Assembly: GCF_010993705.1 (NCBI RefSeq)
Contig: NZ_WOFO01000004.1
Location: 434,001 to 498,000 of the forward strand
From: Cyclobacterium sp. SYSU L10401
GTDB lineage: Bacteria > Bacteroidota > Bacteroidia > Cytophagales > Cyclobacteriaceae
Length of the DNA stretch: 64,000 bases
Reading direction: 5' to 3'
Positions 9,463 through 18,691 of the stretch are shown in pieces. The stretch's first letter is position 1, and each line of letters starts with the position of its first letter. The notes below the pieces were generated by a model. It was not told the DNA's origin and did no database searches. It saw only the letters and a program-made list of their open reading frames with translations. The translations under genes were made by a program, and so were the position numbers.

Positions 9463-10101
9463 ATGTCTTTTGGCCATCGATTTAAAAGATTCCTTTTTAG
9501 GTATAGCCTGGTACCTCCCCATAAATGGAGACCAGCAGCTACCATTTTGCTTGCAGCTATTTTCGGTTTGGGCATTTACCTTTTAAAACTTAGCAATGCC
9601 GCCTCCTATTTGTCAGATGATCCACAGGCATGTGTCAACTGTCACATCATGACACCCCAATACATTACCTGGAACCACAGTTCCCACCGGGAAGTGGCGC
9701 ATTGCAATGATTGTCATGTTCCCCACGACAATATTGCCAATAAGTATTTCTTCAAAGCCAAAGATGGTTTGTACCATGCTTCTGTTTTTACCATGAGGGC
9801 TGAGCCTGAAGTAATCAAGGCCCTGGGACCTTCTATCAGGGTCATTCAGAACAATTGTATCCGCTGCCATGAAGATCAGGTTACCGATGCCAAAATGGTA
9901 GGTTTTGTAGAAAGCCATAAAGAAAAAAGAACAGACAGGACCTGTTGGGAATGCCATAGGGATGTGCCCCATGGAAGGGTAAAAAGCCTTTCAGCTACCG
10001 GACACCAAATTGAACCCATACGGGCTCATGCACCGGCTGATCTTGAAATCATCCCAGAATGGCTGAAAGAATCCATGCAAGAAAAGAATGAACCAAAATA
10101 A
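9463..10101 (+). CDS. nrfH: Cytochrome c nitrite reductase small subunit, tetrahaem quinol dehydrogenase
   Basis: A 212-aa NapC/NirT-family protein with one N-terminal membrane anchor (about residues 27-45) and four CxxCH haem motifs at Cys57 (CVNCH), Cys81 (CNDCH), Cys132 (CIRCH) and Cys161 (CWECH). NrfH oxidises quinol in the cytoplasmic membrane and passes electrons to NrfA on the periplasmic face. nrfA starts 11 bases after its stop, giving a classical nrfHA operon. Four haem sites and the Met near the first haem (CHIMTP) agree with an active protein. Confidence 0.95.
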   Translation: MSFGHRFKRFLFRYSLVPPHKWRPAATILLAAIFGLGIYLLKLSNAASYLSDDPQACVNCHIMTPQYITWNHSSHREVAHCNDCHVPHDNIANKYFFKAKDGLYHASVFTMRAEPEVIKALGPSIRVIQNNCIRCHEDQVTDAKMVGFVESHKEKRTDRTCWECHRDVPHGRVKSLSATGHQIEPIRAHAPADLEIIPEWLKESMQEKNEPK

Positions 10102-10112
10102 ATACTCAGGTT

Positions 10113-11606
10113 ATGAAAAATTGGATGCTTTTTGGAATTACTGCGATTATCGTATTCCTTTTAGCCATGCTGGCATATACCATCATGGATCGAAAAACGG
10201 AAGCCCGTTTTGCCTACCAACCCAAAGTCAAACTAGAAGGTATCGAACCCAGAGATTCTGTCTGGGGATTGAATTATCCCAGGCAACACCAATCCTACCA
10301 AAAGACCGCAGACACCACCTTTAGTAGCCTGTACAATACCAGTGGTAAAAGGGATGTTTTGGAAGAAAATCCCGAAATGGTAATATTATGGGCGGGTTAC
10401 GGGTTCAGTAAGGACTACAACCATCCGCGAGGCCATGCCTATGCGGTAGAAGATATTCGACAAACCCTGAGGACAGGGGCTCCCATGGAGGCTGGAGAAG
10501 GCCCCATGCCCAGCACCTGCTGGACCTGTAAAAGCCCCGATGTACCCAGATTGATGAGTGAAGTTGGTGTAACGGAATATTATAGCAAGAAATTTTCGGA
10601 TTTGGGATCCGAAGTCATCAATCCTATAGGATGTGCCGATTGTCACAACCCTGAAACCATGAACCTGACCATCACCCGGCCGGCGCTCATTGAAGCTTTT
10701 GAGGCCATGGGTAAGGATGTCAATCAAGCCTCCCATCAGGAAATGCGGTCACTGGTCTGTGCCCAATGTCATGTGGAATATTATTTTGACAAGTCCATTC
10801 CTGGTAAAGAAGATGCCCAGTACCTGACTTTCCCCTGGAAAGATGGTATGGATGTAGCATCAGTGGAAAAATATTATGACAATATTGACTTCGCAGATTG
10901 GGTACATCCGCTCAGCAAGGCCCGAATGATCAAAGCGCAACATCCGGATTATGAACTTTATTCTTTAGGCGTACATGCCAAAAGGGGTGTATCCTGTGCC
11001 GATTGTCACATGCCTTATAAATCAGAGGGGGGACAAAAGTTCACCGACCACCACATAGGTTCACCCTTAAGCAATGTTGAAAACTCCTGTTTTGTCTGCC
11101 ACAGGGAAAAGGAGTCAGACCTGGTAACAGATGTGTATGAAAGACAAAGAAAAATCAAAGCCGGTACTTCCAAGCTGCAAAGACTGATCGCCATGGCCCA
11201 TATAGAGGCCGCAAAAGCCTGGGAATTAGGAGCCTCAGAAACGGATATGGAAAATATCCTTCAGGGAATCCGACATGCGCAATGGCGATGGGACTATTCC
11301 GTAGCCTCTCACGGAGCAGCCTTTCATGCCCCGCTAGAAACCAGTAGTATCGTCACCTCTGCTACAGGCATTATTCAGGATACCAGGATTGAGCTGGCCA
11401 GGTTATTGGCAAGTATGGGTTATAATCAAAAAGTAGACATGCCGGATTTTGCCGACAAGGATGCGCTTCAGGCATACATCGGCCTGGATATAGCCGAAGA
11501 AAAGGCAGCCAAAGAAACCTTTCTGGATCAGGTAGTACCTGAATGGCTGAAAGAAGGCAAGGCCAGACAAGAAAAAAAAGAAGTAACAACCGTCAGCTCA
11601 AGGTAA
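10113..11606 (+). CDS. nrfA: Ammonia-forming cytochrome c nitrite reductase catalytic subunit
   Basis: A 497-aa pentahaem enzyme that reduces nitrite to ammonium with six electrons. The catalytic haem has the Lys-type motif CWTCK at residues 136-140; four normal CxxCH sites follow at Cys174 (CADCH), Cys216 (CAQCH), Cys295 (CADCH) and Cys326 (CFVCH). An N-terminal hydrophobic segment serves as signal or anchor. The usual C-terminal helices for dimer contact are present. It is encoded directly after nrfH. The porin-like and CcsBA genes downstream are consistent with a larger respiratory unit; CcsBA would attach the haems. Confidence 0.96.
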   Translation: MKNWMLFGITAIIVFLLAMLAYTIMDRKTEARFAYQPKVKLEGIEPRDSVWGLNYPRQHQSYQKTADTTFSSLYNTSGKRDVLEENPEMVILWAGYGFSKDYNHPRGHAYAVEDIRQTLRTGAPMEAGEGPMPSTCWTCKSPDVPRLMSEVGVTEYYSKKFSDLGSEVINPIGCADCHNPETMNLTITRPALIEAFEAMGKDVNQASHQEMRSLVCAQCHVEYYFDKSIPGKEDAQYLTFPWKDGMDVASVEKYYDNIDFADWVHPLSKARMIKAQHPDYELYSLGVHAKRGVSCADCHMPYKSEGGQKFTDHHIGSPLSNVENSCFVCHREKESDLVTDVYERQRKIKAGTSKLQRLIAMAHIEAAKAWELGASETDMENILQGIRHAQWRWDYSVASHGAAFHAPLETSSIVTSATGIIQDTRIELARLLASMGYNQKVDMPDFADKDALQAYIGLDIAEEKAAKETFLDQVVPEWLKEGKARQEKKEVTTVSSR

Positions 11607-11688
11607 TTCAAAACCAACCATACCAACAGGTACCTTAATTTTAAATTGATAACAGCCATCTTATTTTGAAACACGAAAAGACCATTAC

Positions 11689-13011
11689 ATGAAGAAATCT
11701 TTATTTTTTCTACTTGGGATCAGTACTATGCTGATCTCTCAACCCCTGTTGGCCCAGTTTAACCTGGATGGTCAATTGATTCAGCGGGCAGAATTCAGGA
11801 ATGGTTTTAGCAGGCTAATACCGGAGGGACAGCCCCCGGCCGGATTTATTGCGCAAAGGGCCAGGCTGCAGGCCAGCTACCAATCGGAACCGGTGGATTT
11901 TTACATGAGCATTCAGGATATCAGGGTATGGGGCAATACCCCTCAGGTTAAGCTTTCCGATACGTTTCTTTCTGTACATGAAGCCTATGCAGAATTGCCT
12001 ATAGGTGATACCTGGAAGGTGAAACTGGGGAGACAAGAACTCAATTATGACAACTTCAGGTTTCTGGGAAACCTGGATTGGGCATTGCAGGGGAGGGCGC
12101 ATGACTTTGCGCTTGTCAAACAGGAACAGGGAAATCGAAAAATCCATTTCGGCGCCGGGTACAACCAGAGTGAAGCCCGGCTTTCGGGAAACCTATTCAC
12201 CACAGGCAACCAGTACAAATATGCCCAAATGTTTCGGTATGAAAACAAATGGGAAAACCTGCACCTGTCTTTTTTGTTCTGGAATGATGGCAGGCAATAC
12301 GTTGAAAGAGATAATGTGGGGACGGTGATTGCGGATGGGGTATACCACAGACAAACCATAGGCATACCCACCTTCAAATACCAATTCCAGCAAACCATGC
12401 TGAGCGGATTCTATTACCACCAATTGGGTAAAGATGGTATGGGCCGTACTACCAACGGTTTTGATGTAAATTTACAGGCCAGCCAGCAAATCCCACTGGA
12501 AAGTGAAGGCAAAAAACTAAGGTTTGCTGCGGGAATAGAAATCCTCAGCGGTACCCCGACCAATGATTTATCGGAAAACAAATCCTTTTCTCCCTTATAT
12601 GGAACCAACCACCTATATAATGGCTACATGGATCTTTTTTATGTTGGAGGCACCCATGAGAACAATGTAGGCTTAAAGGATATATACCTGAAGGGACGGC
12701 ATGACTTCAACCCTTCCTTTTTTATCCAAACTGATGCTCATTTTTTCTCCAGCTATGCGGATGTGTACACGAATTTCGTGTCAGGAGAATTGATGGATAA
12801 ACGATTGGGTACCGAAATAGACCTTTCCTTTGGTTTGGTCTTTAATCAGGCCATTTCCCTGCAGGGAGGCTACAGTCAGTTTTTTCATTCCGATACCTTT
12901 GAGCAGCTTATACAAGCTAACGGATCACTCAAAACCAACCAAAACTGGGCTTATCTGATGTTGATCGTTCGTCCTACCATGCCGAATAAATTTATAGGCA
13001 TATTGTTTTGA
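11689..13011 (+). CDS. Alginate-export-type outer-membrane beta-barrel protein
   Basis: A 440-aa protein with a signal peptide ending LLAQ and a pattern of alternating aromatic beta-strands over its whole length (RQELNYDNFRFLGNLDW is typical of the alginate-export/AlgE-like porin domain). The protein ends in a hydrophobic strand. It probably forms an 18-strand-type pore. In Bacteroidota this family often accompanies nitrogen- or sulfur-respiration genes, and its position 82 bases after nrfA suggests passage of a substrate such as nitrite, but that is inferred from context only. Confidence 0.7.
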   Translation: MKKSLFFLLGISTMLISQPLLAQFNLDGQLIQRAEFRNGFSRLIPEGQPPAGFIAQRARLQASYQSEPVDFYMSIQDIRVWGNTPQVKLSDTFLSVHEAYAELPIGDTWKVKLGRQELNYDNFRFLGNLDWALQGRAHDFALVKQEQGNRKIHFGAGYNQSEARLSGNLFTTGNQYKYAQMFRYENKWENLHLSFLFWNDGRQYVERDNVGTVIADGVYHRQTIGIPTFKYQFQQTMLSGFYYHQLGKDGMGRTTNGFDVNLQASQQIPLESEGKKLRFAAGIEILSGTPTNDLSENKSFSPLYGTNHLYNGYMDLFYVGGTHENNVGLKDIYLKGRHDFNPSFFIQTDAHFFSSYADVYTNFVSGELMDKRLGTEIDLSFGLVFNQAISLQGGYSQFFHSDTFEQLIQANGSLKTNQNWAYLMLIVRPTMPNKFIGILF

Positions 13012-13208
13012 CCCTATGAAATCGAGCATGACGAGAACGTCACACAGTAAGATGATTATCAATCATGCGAGATTCCATCTGACAGCTAAAAAACAAATTA
13101 TAAACACATGAAATCGACACGATTAAAATCATCATTAAACACACAGGGCAATGATTATTTTAATCGTCAAAGATTCCATCTGACCGCTTAAAGACAAATT
13201 ATAAACAG
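13012..13208 (+). repeat. Tandem duplication of the ccsBA translation-start region
   Basis: A 45-base sequence at 13070-13114 recurs at 13171-13215 with 41 of 45 bases identical (period 101), the second copy including the ccsBA start codon. ATGAAAT occurs three times, at 13016, 13108 and 13209 (the true start). The first two open short frames of 31 and 27 codons that both begin MKS and both contain RFHLTA. An inverted repeat CGATTAAAAT (13120-13129) / ATTTTAATCG (13157-13166) lies between the copies. Confidence 0.75.
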
Positions 13209-16200
13209 ATGAAATATTTTTCTTTGCTCTTTTCTACAAAAATAACCTTGTTATTGCTGTTGCTTTTTGCCGGGTCCATGGGTGTGGCTACTTTCATTGA
13301 AAATGACCATGGTACCAAAGTAGCCAGAGGCCTGGTTTATGAATCCTGGTGGTTTGAAATTCTGATGGTCTGGCTGGCATTTTGTTTTATCAATCATATT
13401 CGAAAGTACAAGCTGTTTCATCGAAACCGATGGCCCGTGGGGCTATTTCATCTGGCCTTTATCCTTATCATTCTTGGCGCAGGTATCACCCGGTATTTAA
13501 GTGTAGAAGGAACCATGCACATCCGGGAAGGAGAAGCGGCAAGTACCCTCTATACCAGTTCGCATTACCTTCAGCTGAAGCAAGTAAATGAAGGGAAAGT
13601 ATATGAAAAACCCCTGCAATACATTGCCCAAAATTTTAAGCCCGAAGAATTCAGAATTAGTTTTCCTTCCAGCTCGGAACTGACTGTACGCCTGGAGAAG
13701 TACATAGCCGGCGCAAGGGAAGTGTTTGAGAAAGGAGAAGAAACCTATATTGATATGGCGGTAGCCATGGGCCAGGGCAGAGAGGATTTTAAACTAAAGC
13801 AGGGAAATGAAATTCTTTTGGACAAACTGGTTTTATCCAGCAAGGAAAACTGCAAGAGCCCCATTTGCATTGGTAAAACGGAAGCAGGATGGTATATCCA
13901 AACCCAGGTACACCTGCAGGTCATGGAAATGAGTACCCAGCAGATGGGCGTCTTGCATGAAGGGGAGCGTGCCCCTTTACAATTGCGCAGCCTCTACCAA
14001 TGGGACGAAGGGGCGTTCATGATCAAGGGAATTGAAGAAAACGTAAGACTGGAATATCAGCCGGAGCCCAACCCCGAGCTGGCCAAAGACTTGCCGGATT
14101 ATATGGCCTTCAGTGTTCTTGATAAGGATCAGCAAGCCCTCCAATCGGGTTTTATAAAGTTGGTATCCATGGAACCTGCCTGGGTTCCATTTACATTTCA
14201 GGGAGAAAATTACCAGTTCACCTATGGTCCCAAAGCCATTGAATTACCCTTCCAACTGTACCTCAATGCCTTCGAATTGGACCGGTATCCGGGTAGCCAA
14301 AGTCCCTCAAGTTATGCCTCAGAAGTGATGGTCATGGATGAAGGGCAAGAATTCCCCTTTCGGATTTACATGAACAATGTATTGGACTACAGGGGGTACC
14401 GGTTTTACCAATCTTCCTATGACAATGACGAACGGGGAACCATACTATCCGTGAATCAGGATCGTCCCGGAACGCTCCTGACCTATCTGGGATATGGGCT
14501 TTTGGCTTTGGGCATGTTCCTCACCTTGTTTGCCAGGGGAAGCAGGTTTCAGATGCTCAACAAAAAGCTTAGCTCATTGAAAAAGCGAGGACCTTTGGTT
14601 TTGCTTATTTTCGCATGCTCCCAACAGCTCCATGCCCAGCAAATTCAGCCTTTGGAATCGGTTCTGGTACCCAAAGAAATAGCAGCTGCTTATGGTAAAT
14701 TAATTGTGCAGGATATAGATGGCCGAATGAAGCCATTGAATACCCTTGCCAGGGAAATTTCAAGAAAACTCACGGGTAAAAGTTATTTTTCAATCGAAGC
14801 CCAGCCCAGTAATTTAAGGATTACTCCCGAACAATTTCTTCTGGCTGTACAGTTGGATCCGGAGGCGATGAGCAAGGTGCCGGTAATAAAAATCGACCGG
14901 AAAAAGTCCCGGAAAGTTTTTGAGGTTTTGGATATTTCACCCGCTGAAAAAATCAGCTTCAGAGGTTTTATCAATGCTGAAGGCACCTATCTGCTCAATG
15001 AAATGGTAGAAAGCGTCAACCGACTAAAGCCTGCTGAAAGAAACGAATCCGACAAAGCGTTATTAAAAATCGACGAGCGGTTTAATATTTTCTACGCCCT
15101 ATTGACAGGCGATTTTCTGCGCCTTTACCCCAACAAATTGGACGCCAACGATACCTGGTTTACCAGCAGTGAGTTCAATCAGGGATTTACGGAGGAAGAT
15201 GCCCGGTTTGTAAAAAACATCGGACAACTTTATTTGTCAGGTTTACAAAAAGGACTGCAGGTTGGGGAATGGCAGGAAGCAGAAGATGCCCTCTCGTACA
15301 TAGCCTTGTATCAAAAGGAAGCCGGCAAGGAAGTTTACCCACCGAAAAGGCTCATCCAGGCTGAATTGTTATACAACCAACTGAACCTGGGTGCCCGCTT
15401 GTTCGGGCCGTTCTGGTTACTGGGAACACTGATGCTCTTTTTGGGTATCTCCCAATTGTTTTGGCAACACAGAGTAATGCAAAACATCTGGAGAGTGGGA
15501 CAGTTGCTTGCCTGGACGGGCTGGCTATTGTTTACCTTTCACCTGGCACTGAGGTGGTATATTGCCCAGCATCCTCCCTGGAGTGATGGCTTCGAAATGC
15601 TGGTTTTTGTAGCCTGGGGTATCCTCTTTTTCAGCTTGATTTTTTCAGGCAAATCTAAATTTACCATCCCCCTGGGATTGTTGTTTTCAGGAACCCTATT
15701 GTTTGTGGGCTTTCTGGATTGGCTCAATCCCGAAATCACCAACCTGATGCCTGTATTGCATTCCTATTGGCTTAAAATACATGTAGCGATCATTGTAAGC
15801 AGTTATGCGCCCCTGGCATTGGCAGCCATTATGGCACTACTGGCACTTGTTTTGATGATTTTTAAACCTAAAGCTCCCAAAGAACGGTGGTGGCAAAGCC
15901 TTTTGGAACTGAATATTGTAAATGAAATTGCCCTGACTTCCGGCCTGTTTCTCCTGGCTATCGGAACCTTCCTGGGCGGGGTCTGGGCCAACGAAAGCTG
16001 GGGCAGGTACTGGGCATGGGACCCCAAAGAAACCTGGGCCTTGATTTCAGTAATCGTGTATGCTTTTGTCCTTCACCTGAGACTGGTTCCGGCATTGAAA
16101 AATGCTTTGGTATATAACCTGGCTAGTCTGTGGGCCTTCGGAAGCATCATCATGACCTCTTTTGGGGTAAATTATTATCTCTCCGGTTTACATTCCTATG

Positions 16201-16331
16201 CTGCCGGCGATCCCGTACCGGTTCCCAAATGGGTTTATGTGGTGGTGGGGATTTTATTGCTTATTTCTATAATGGCCATCCTTACCTTCAAACAATGGAA
16301 GAAAGAAGACCGGAATAAAATAGTCATTTGA
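13209..16331 (+). CDS. ccsBA: Cytochrome c biogenesis protein, ResB-CcsA fusion (system II haem lyase)
   Basis: A 1040-aa fusion protein. The N-terminal part (to about residue 450) is ResB/Ccs1-like, with membrane segments near residues 10-30, 50-65, 75-95 and 415-435 around a periplasmic domain. The C-terminal part (from about residue 730) is CcsA/ResC-like with multiple helices and the WWD haem-handling motif at about residues 926-945 (WANESWGRYWAWDP). System II lyases export haem and attach it to CxxCH sites. Location after nrfHA suggests a dedicated lyase, including for the CxxCK haem of NrfA. It converges with the next gene with only 2 bases between stops. Confidence 0.93.
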   Translation: MKYFSLLFSTKITLLLLLLFAGSMGVATFIENDHGTKVARGLVYESWWFEILMVWLAFCFINHIRKYKLFHRNRWPVGLFHLAFILIILGAGITRYLSVEGTMHIREGEAASTLYTSSHYLQLKQVNEGKVYEKPLQYIAQNFKPEEFRISFPSSSELTVRLEKYIAGAREVFEKGEETYIDMAVAMGQGREDFKLKQGNEILLDKLVLSSKENCKSPICIGKTEAGWYIQTQVHLQVMEMSTQQMGVLHEGERAPLQLRSLYQWDEGAFMIKGIEENVRLEYQPEPNPELAKDLPDYMAFSVLDKDQQALQSGFIKLVSMEPAWVPFTFQGENYQFTYGPKAIELPFQLYLNAFELDRYPGSQSPSSYASEVMVMDEGQEFPFRIYMNNVLDYRGYRFYQSSYDNDERGTILSVNQDRPGTLLTYLGYGLLALGMFLTLFARGSRFQMLNKKLSSLKKRGPLVLLIFACSQQLHAQQIQPLESVLVPKEIAAAYGKLIVQDIDGRMKPLNTLAREISRKLTGKSYFSIEAQPSNLRITPEQFLLAVQLDPEAMSKVPVIKIDRKKSRKVFEVLDISPAEKISFRGFINAEGTYLLNEMVESVNRLKPAERNESDKALLKIDERFNIFYALLTGDFLRLYPNKLDANDTWFTSSEFNQGFTEEDARFVKNIGQLYLSGLQKGLQVGEWQEAEDALSYIALYQKEAGKEVYPPKRLIQAELLYNQLNLGARLFGPFWLLGTLMLFLGISQLFWQHRVMQNIWRVGQLLAWTGWLLFTFHLALRWYIAQHPPWSDGFEMLVFVAWGILFFSLIFSGKSKFTIPLGLLFSGTLLFVGFLDWLNPEITNLMPVLHSYWLKIHVAIIVSSYAPLALAAIMALLALVLMIFKPKAPKERWWQSLLELNIVNEIALTSGLFLLAIGTFLGGVWANESWGRYWAWDPKETWALISVIVYAFVLHLRLVPALKNALVYNLASLWAFGSIIMTSFGVNYYLSGLHSYAAGDPVPVPKWVYVVVGILLLISIMAILTFKQWKKEDRNKIVI

Positions 16332-16333
16332 AA

Positions 16334-16963
16334 CTATTCCTTTCCGTAAACTTCAATCCAGTCCAGCCGGGAACTTGCCGGGGTCCCTCCCCCTTTCATC
16401 AGGTCAGAAACACCTATTTTCAGGACTTTTGAAAGATCAGGAGCCTCCACTGTTTTTCCCTCAATGATGTCGTCCATATTCAGTCTGCGCCAATTCATAC
16501 TGGAAAGATCAAATTCCGAAACGGTCCAATCTTTGGTTTCTCCAACATGGTCATCGCTCACAAACCAACTACCATCTGGCAATTGCAGCACTACCCGAAG
16601 TTGCCGGAAACCGGACTGCCTGCTTCTCCATCTGATTTTACCTTTATCGCTCAAATCCATGGTTTTCTGCTGCCAGGAAAGCGCCATGGCCCAGTTGGCC
16701 TCACAGGTACCAGACCATATATAGAATGGGTCATTCGGGATCTCCGGATGGTTACTTTTCTTCAGCTGCTGTTTGGCTGCACCGTATAAATGTAAACTCA
16801 GTTCCCTGTTTGCCAGGTGCTCCTGAGTTACCGGCGTTTCGGCAGGTATCTCTTTAAAATCCTCCCGGAACAATAGGGAACTTCCCGATTGGGCAAAGGA
16901 GGCGAATGGTTGAATACACAATAAGGACAACAGTAATAAATTAAAATACCGTGAAATTGTCAT
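16334..16963 (-). CDS. Secreted protein of unknown function, probable beta-sandwich
   Basis: A 209-aa protein with a signal peptide (hydrophobic about residues 8-20, cleavage after SFAQ). The rest is rich in beta-strand patterns and tryptophan (FYIWSG, WAMALSW, DWIEVYG), suggestive of a jelly-roll carbohydrate-binding-like domain. I do not recognise catalytic residues. It is oriented opposite to ccsBA and nirK and may be unrelated to nitrogen metabolism; Bacteroidota often encode such domains near glycan-degrading secreted enzymes. Confidence 0.55.
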   Translation of the reverse strand: MTISRYFNLLLLSLLCIQPFASFAQSGSSLLFREDFKEIPAETPVTQEHLANRELSLHLYGAAKQQLKKSNHPEIPNDPFYIWSGTCEANWAMALSWQQKTMDLSDKGKIRWRSRQSGFRQLRVVLQLPDGSWFVSDDHVGETKDWTVSEFDLSSMNWRRLNMDDIIEGKTVEAPDLSKVLKIGVSDLMKGGGTPASSRLDWIEVYGKE

Positions 16964-17074
16964 GTTTTGAAGGCTTTTAAATTTCGTTTAAATTAAGTTT
17001 GATTTTTTAAGGTTCAAAATTCGTGGGTAAATAATTTGGTAAGCAGCATTTTACACGGCAATACCAGTATTAGC

Positions 17075-17086
17075 TGACGAAAGTCA
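17075..17086. promoter_or_regulatory. Fnr/Crp-type palindrome upstream of nirK
   Basis: TGAC-GAAA-GTCA, a perfect 4-4-4 palindrome centred 129 bases before the nirK ATG. A -7-like box TATTTTTA starts at 17132, 51.5 bases from the palindrome centre. The same palindrome with the same distance occurs upstream of the 595-aa gene. The architecture fits an Fnr-family site (NnrR/DNR/HcpR type); the regulator is unknown. Confidence 0.55.
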
Positions 17087-17131
17087 TATTCCCTACTAAT
17101 AAAGGTTTGCTTTTGGATGTGCTTTCGCAGC

Positions 17132-17139
17132 TATTTTTA
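17132..17139 (+). promoter_or_regulatory. Candidate nirK -7 promoter box
   Basis: TATTTTTA matches the Bacteroidota -7 consensus TAnnTTTG except the last base. It lies about 71 bases upstream of the nirK start and at activator-like distance from the palindrome at 17075-17086. Confidence 0.4.
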
Positions 17140-17209
17140 CATTAGAAAATAATGACAACATCAGCTCTGTAAGCATTTTTAACGGCAAAAAATAAAAAAT
17201 TTAAACCTC

Positions 17210-18691
17210 ATGAAAACGACTGAAAAAATTTACCCATTAAAAAGATTAAAATGTCTTTTTATCTTTTTATTCATTGGATCTGTACTTTCCTGTAGTCCCG
17301 GGCAGCAGGATCAGAAAAAATATTTTTCCAAAAGTGCGGATGAATATGCCGGGATCAAGATCTTCGGAGAAGAGGTGGCTGAGCTGACAAGCCCTCCCAT
17401 GGTGCCTCCTCCTGTCGGAAACCGACCTGCAAAAAAGCTCTATATGGAAATGGAAATCATCGAAAAGGAGGCAGAAATGTCCGATGGGGTGACTTATTTA
17501 TATTGGACTTTTGGAGGAACCGTTCCAGGCTCCTTTGTCAGGACAAGGGTAGGCGATCTGGTGGAATTTAAAATTAAAAACCACCCCGATAATAAATTGC
17601 CTCATAACATTGACCTGCATGCGGTTACCGGGCAGGGTGGTGGTGCAGAAGCTTCCTTTGTAGCACCAGGCCAGGAGAAAACGTTTTCATTTAAGGTCAT
17701 CAATCCCGGATTATATGTTTACCACTGTGCCACAGCTCCTGTGGGAATGCACATTGCCAATGGCATGTATGGACTTATCTTGGTAGAGCCGGAAGGTGGT
17801 TTACCCCCGGTAGACAAGGAATTCTATGTTATGCAGGGTGATTTCTATACAGACGGGAAGTTTGGTCAACCTGGCTTGCAACCGTTTAATATGCAGAAAG
17901 CCATTGACGAAAATCCTGACTATGTGGTATTCAATGGAAGTGTGAACGGCCTTTCCGGTGAAAATGCATTGACAGCCAATACAGGAGAAAGCATCCGGAT
18001 ATTTTTTGGCAATGGAGGACCCAACCTCGCTTCCTCCTTCCATGTCATCGGTGAAATTTTTGATAAGGTTTATGTGGAAGGTGGCAGTCAGATCAATACC
18101 AATGTGCAAACTACCCTGGTTCCGGCCGGAGGTGCAGCCATACTGGAATTTGTGGCGGATGTTCCCTCCAACCTGGTACTGGTGGATCACTCCATATTCA
18201 GAGCTTTCAACAAAGGTGCCTTGGGAGTACTGGCTGTAAGTGGAGAAGAAAACCCCCAGGTCTTTGCAGGAGAAATCATGGAAGGCATTTACCTGCCCGA
18301 AGGCAGCATCATTCAAAACATGCCAAAAAGTGAACTGGAAATGGAAGCTCCCAAGGACCTGAGCAAGTCGGATCGGATCGAAGCAGGTAAAAAGATGTAC
18401 ATGCAGGCCTGCTTTGCCTGCCACCAGTCCAATGGGGAAGGAATTCCCAATGCCTTTCCTCCTCTTGCCCAGTCAGATTACCTGAATGAAGATGTAAACC
18501 GGTCCATTGACGCCCTGCTTTTCGGCCTTTCAGGAGAAATCGAAGTCAATGGAAAAAAATACAACAGCATCATGCCTGCACAGCAGCTCAGCGATGAAGA
18601 GGTAGCCAATGTTTTGACTTATGTGTACAATAGCTGGGATAACAATGGCACCCTGGTCAGTCCGGAAATGGTGAAAAGCCGCAGAAGATGA
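17210..18691 (+). CDS. nirK: Copper nitrite reductase with C-terminal cytochrome c domain, lipoprotein
   Basis: Reduces nitrite to NO. A 493-aa protein with a lipoprotein signal (VLSC, Cys28). By alignment to Alcaligenes-type enzymes: type 1 Cu ligands His132, Cys173, His181, Met186; type 2 Cu ligands His137, His172, His327; catalytic Asp135, His278 and neighbouring Ile280. All are present, so it should be active. The Cys-His loop of the type 1 site is one residue shorter than in the Alcaligenes enzyme. After about residue 390 a cytochrome c domain follows with CFACH at 401-405 and Met455 (SIMP) as likely sixth ligand, making a three-domain self-tethered electron-transfer NirK. nirV overlaps its stop codon. 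Confidence 0.95.
   Translation: MKTTEKIYPLKRLKCLFIFLFIGSVLSCSPGQQDQKKYFSKSADEYAGIKIFGEEVAELTSPPMVPPPVGNRPAKKLYMEMEIIEKEAEMSDGVTYLYWTFGGTVPGSFVRTRVGDLVEFKIKNHPDNKLPHNIDLHAVTGQGGGAEASFVAPGQEKTFSFKVINPGLYVYHCATAPVGMHIANGMYGLILVEPEGGLPPVDKEFYVMQGDFYTDGKFGQPGLQPFNMQKAIDENPDYVVFNGSVNGLSGENALTANTGESIRIFFGNGGPNLASSFHVIGEIFDKVYVEGGSQINTNVQTTLVPAGGAAILEFVADVPSNLVLVDHSIFRAFNKGALGVLAVSGEENPQVFAGEIMEGIYLPEGSIIQNMPKSELEMEAPKDLSKSDRIEAGKKMYMQACFACHQSNGEGIPNAFPPLAQSDYLNEDVNRSIDALLFGLSGEIEVNGKKYNSIMPAQQLSDEEVANVLTYVYNSWDNNGTLVSPEMVKSRRR

Noticed and set aside
9324..9575. Minus-strand 83-codon frame overlapping the nrfH start
   Set aside because: It runs into the nrfH coding region and has no recognisable content; probably a chance frame, though the minus-strand terminator below it is noted separately.
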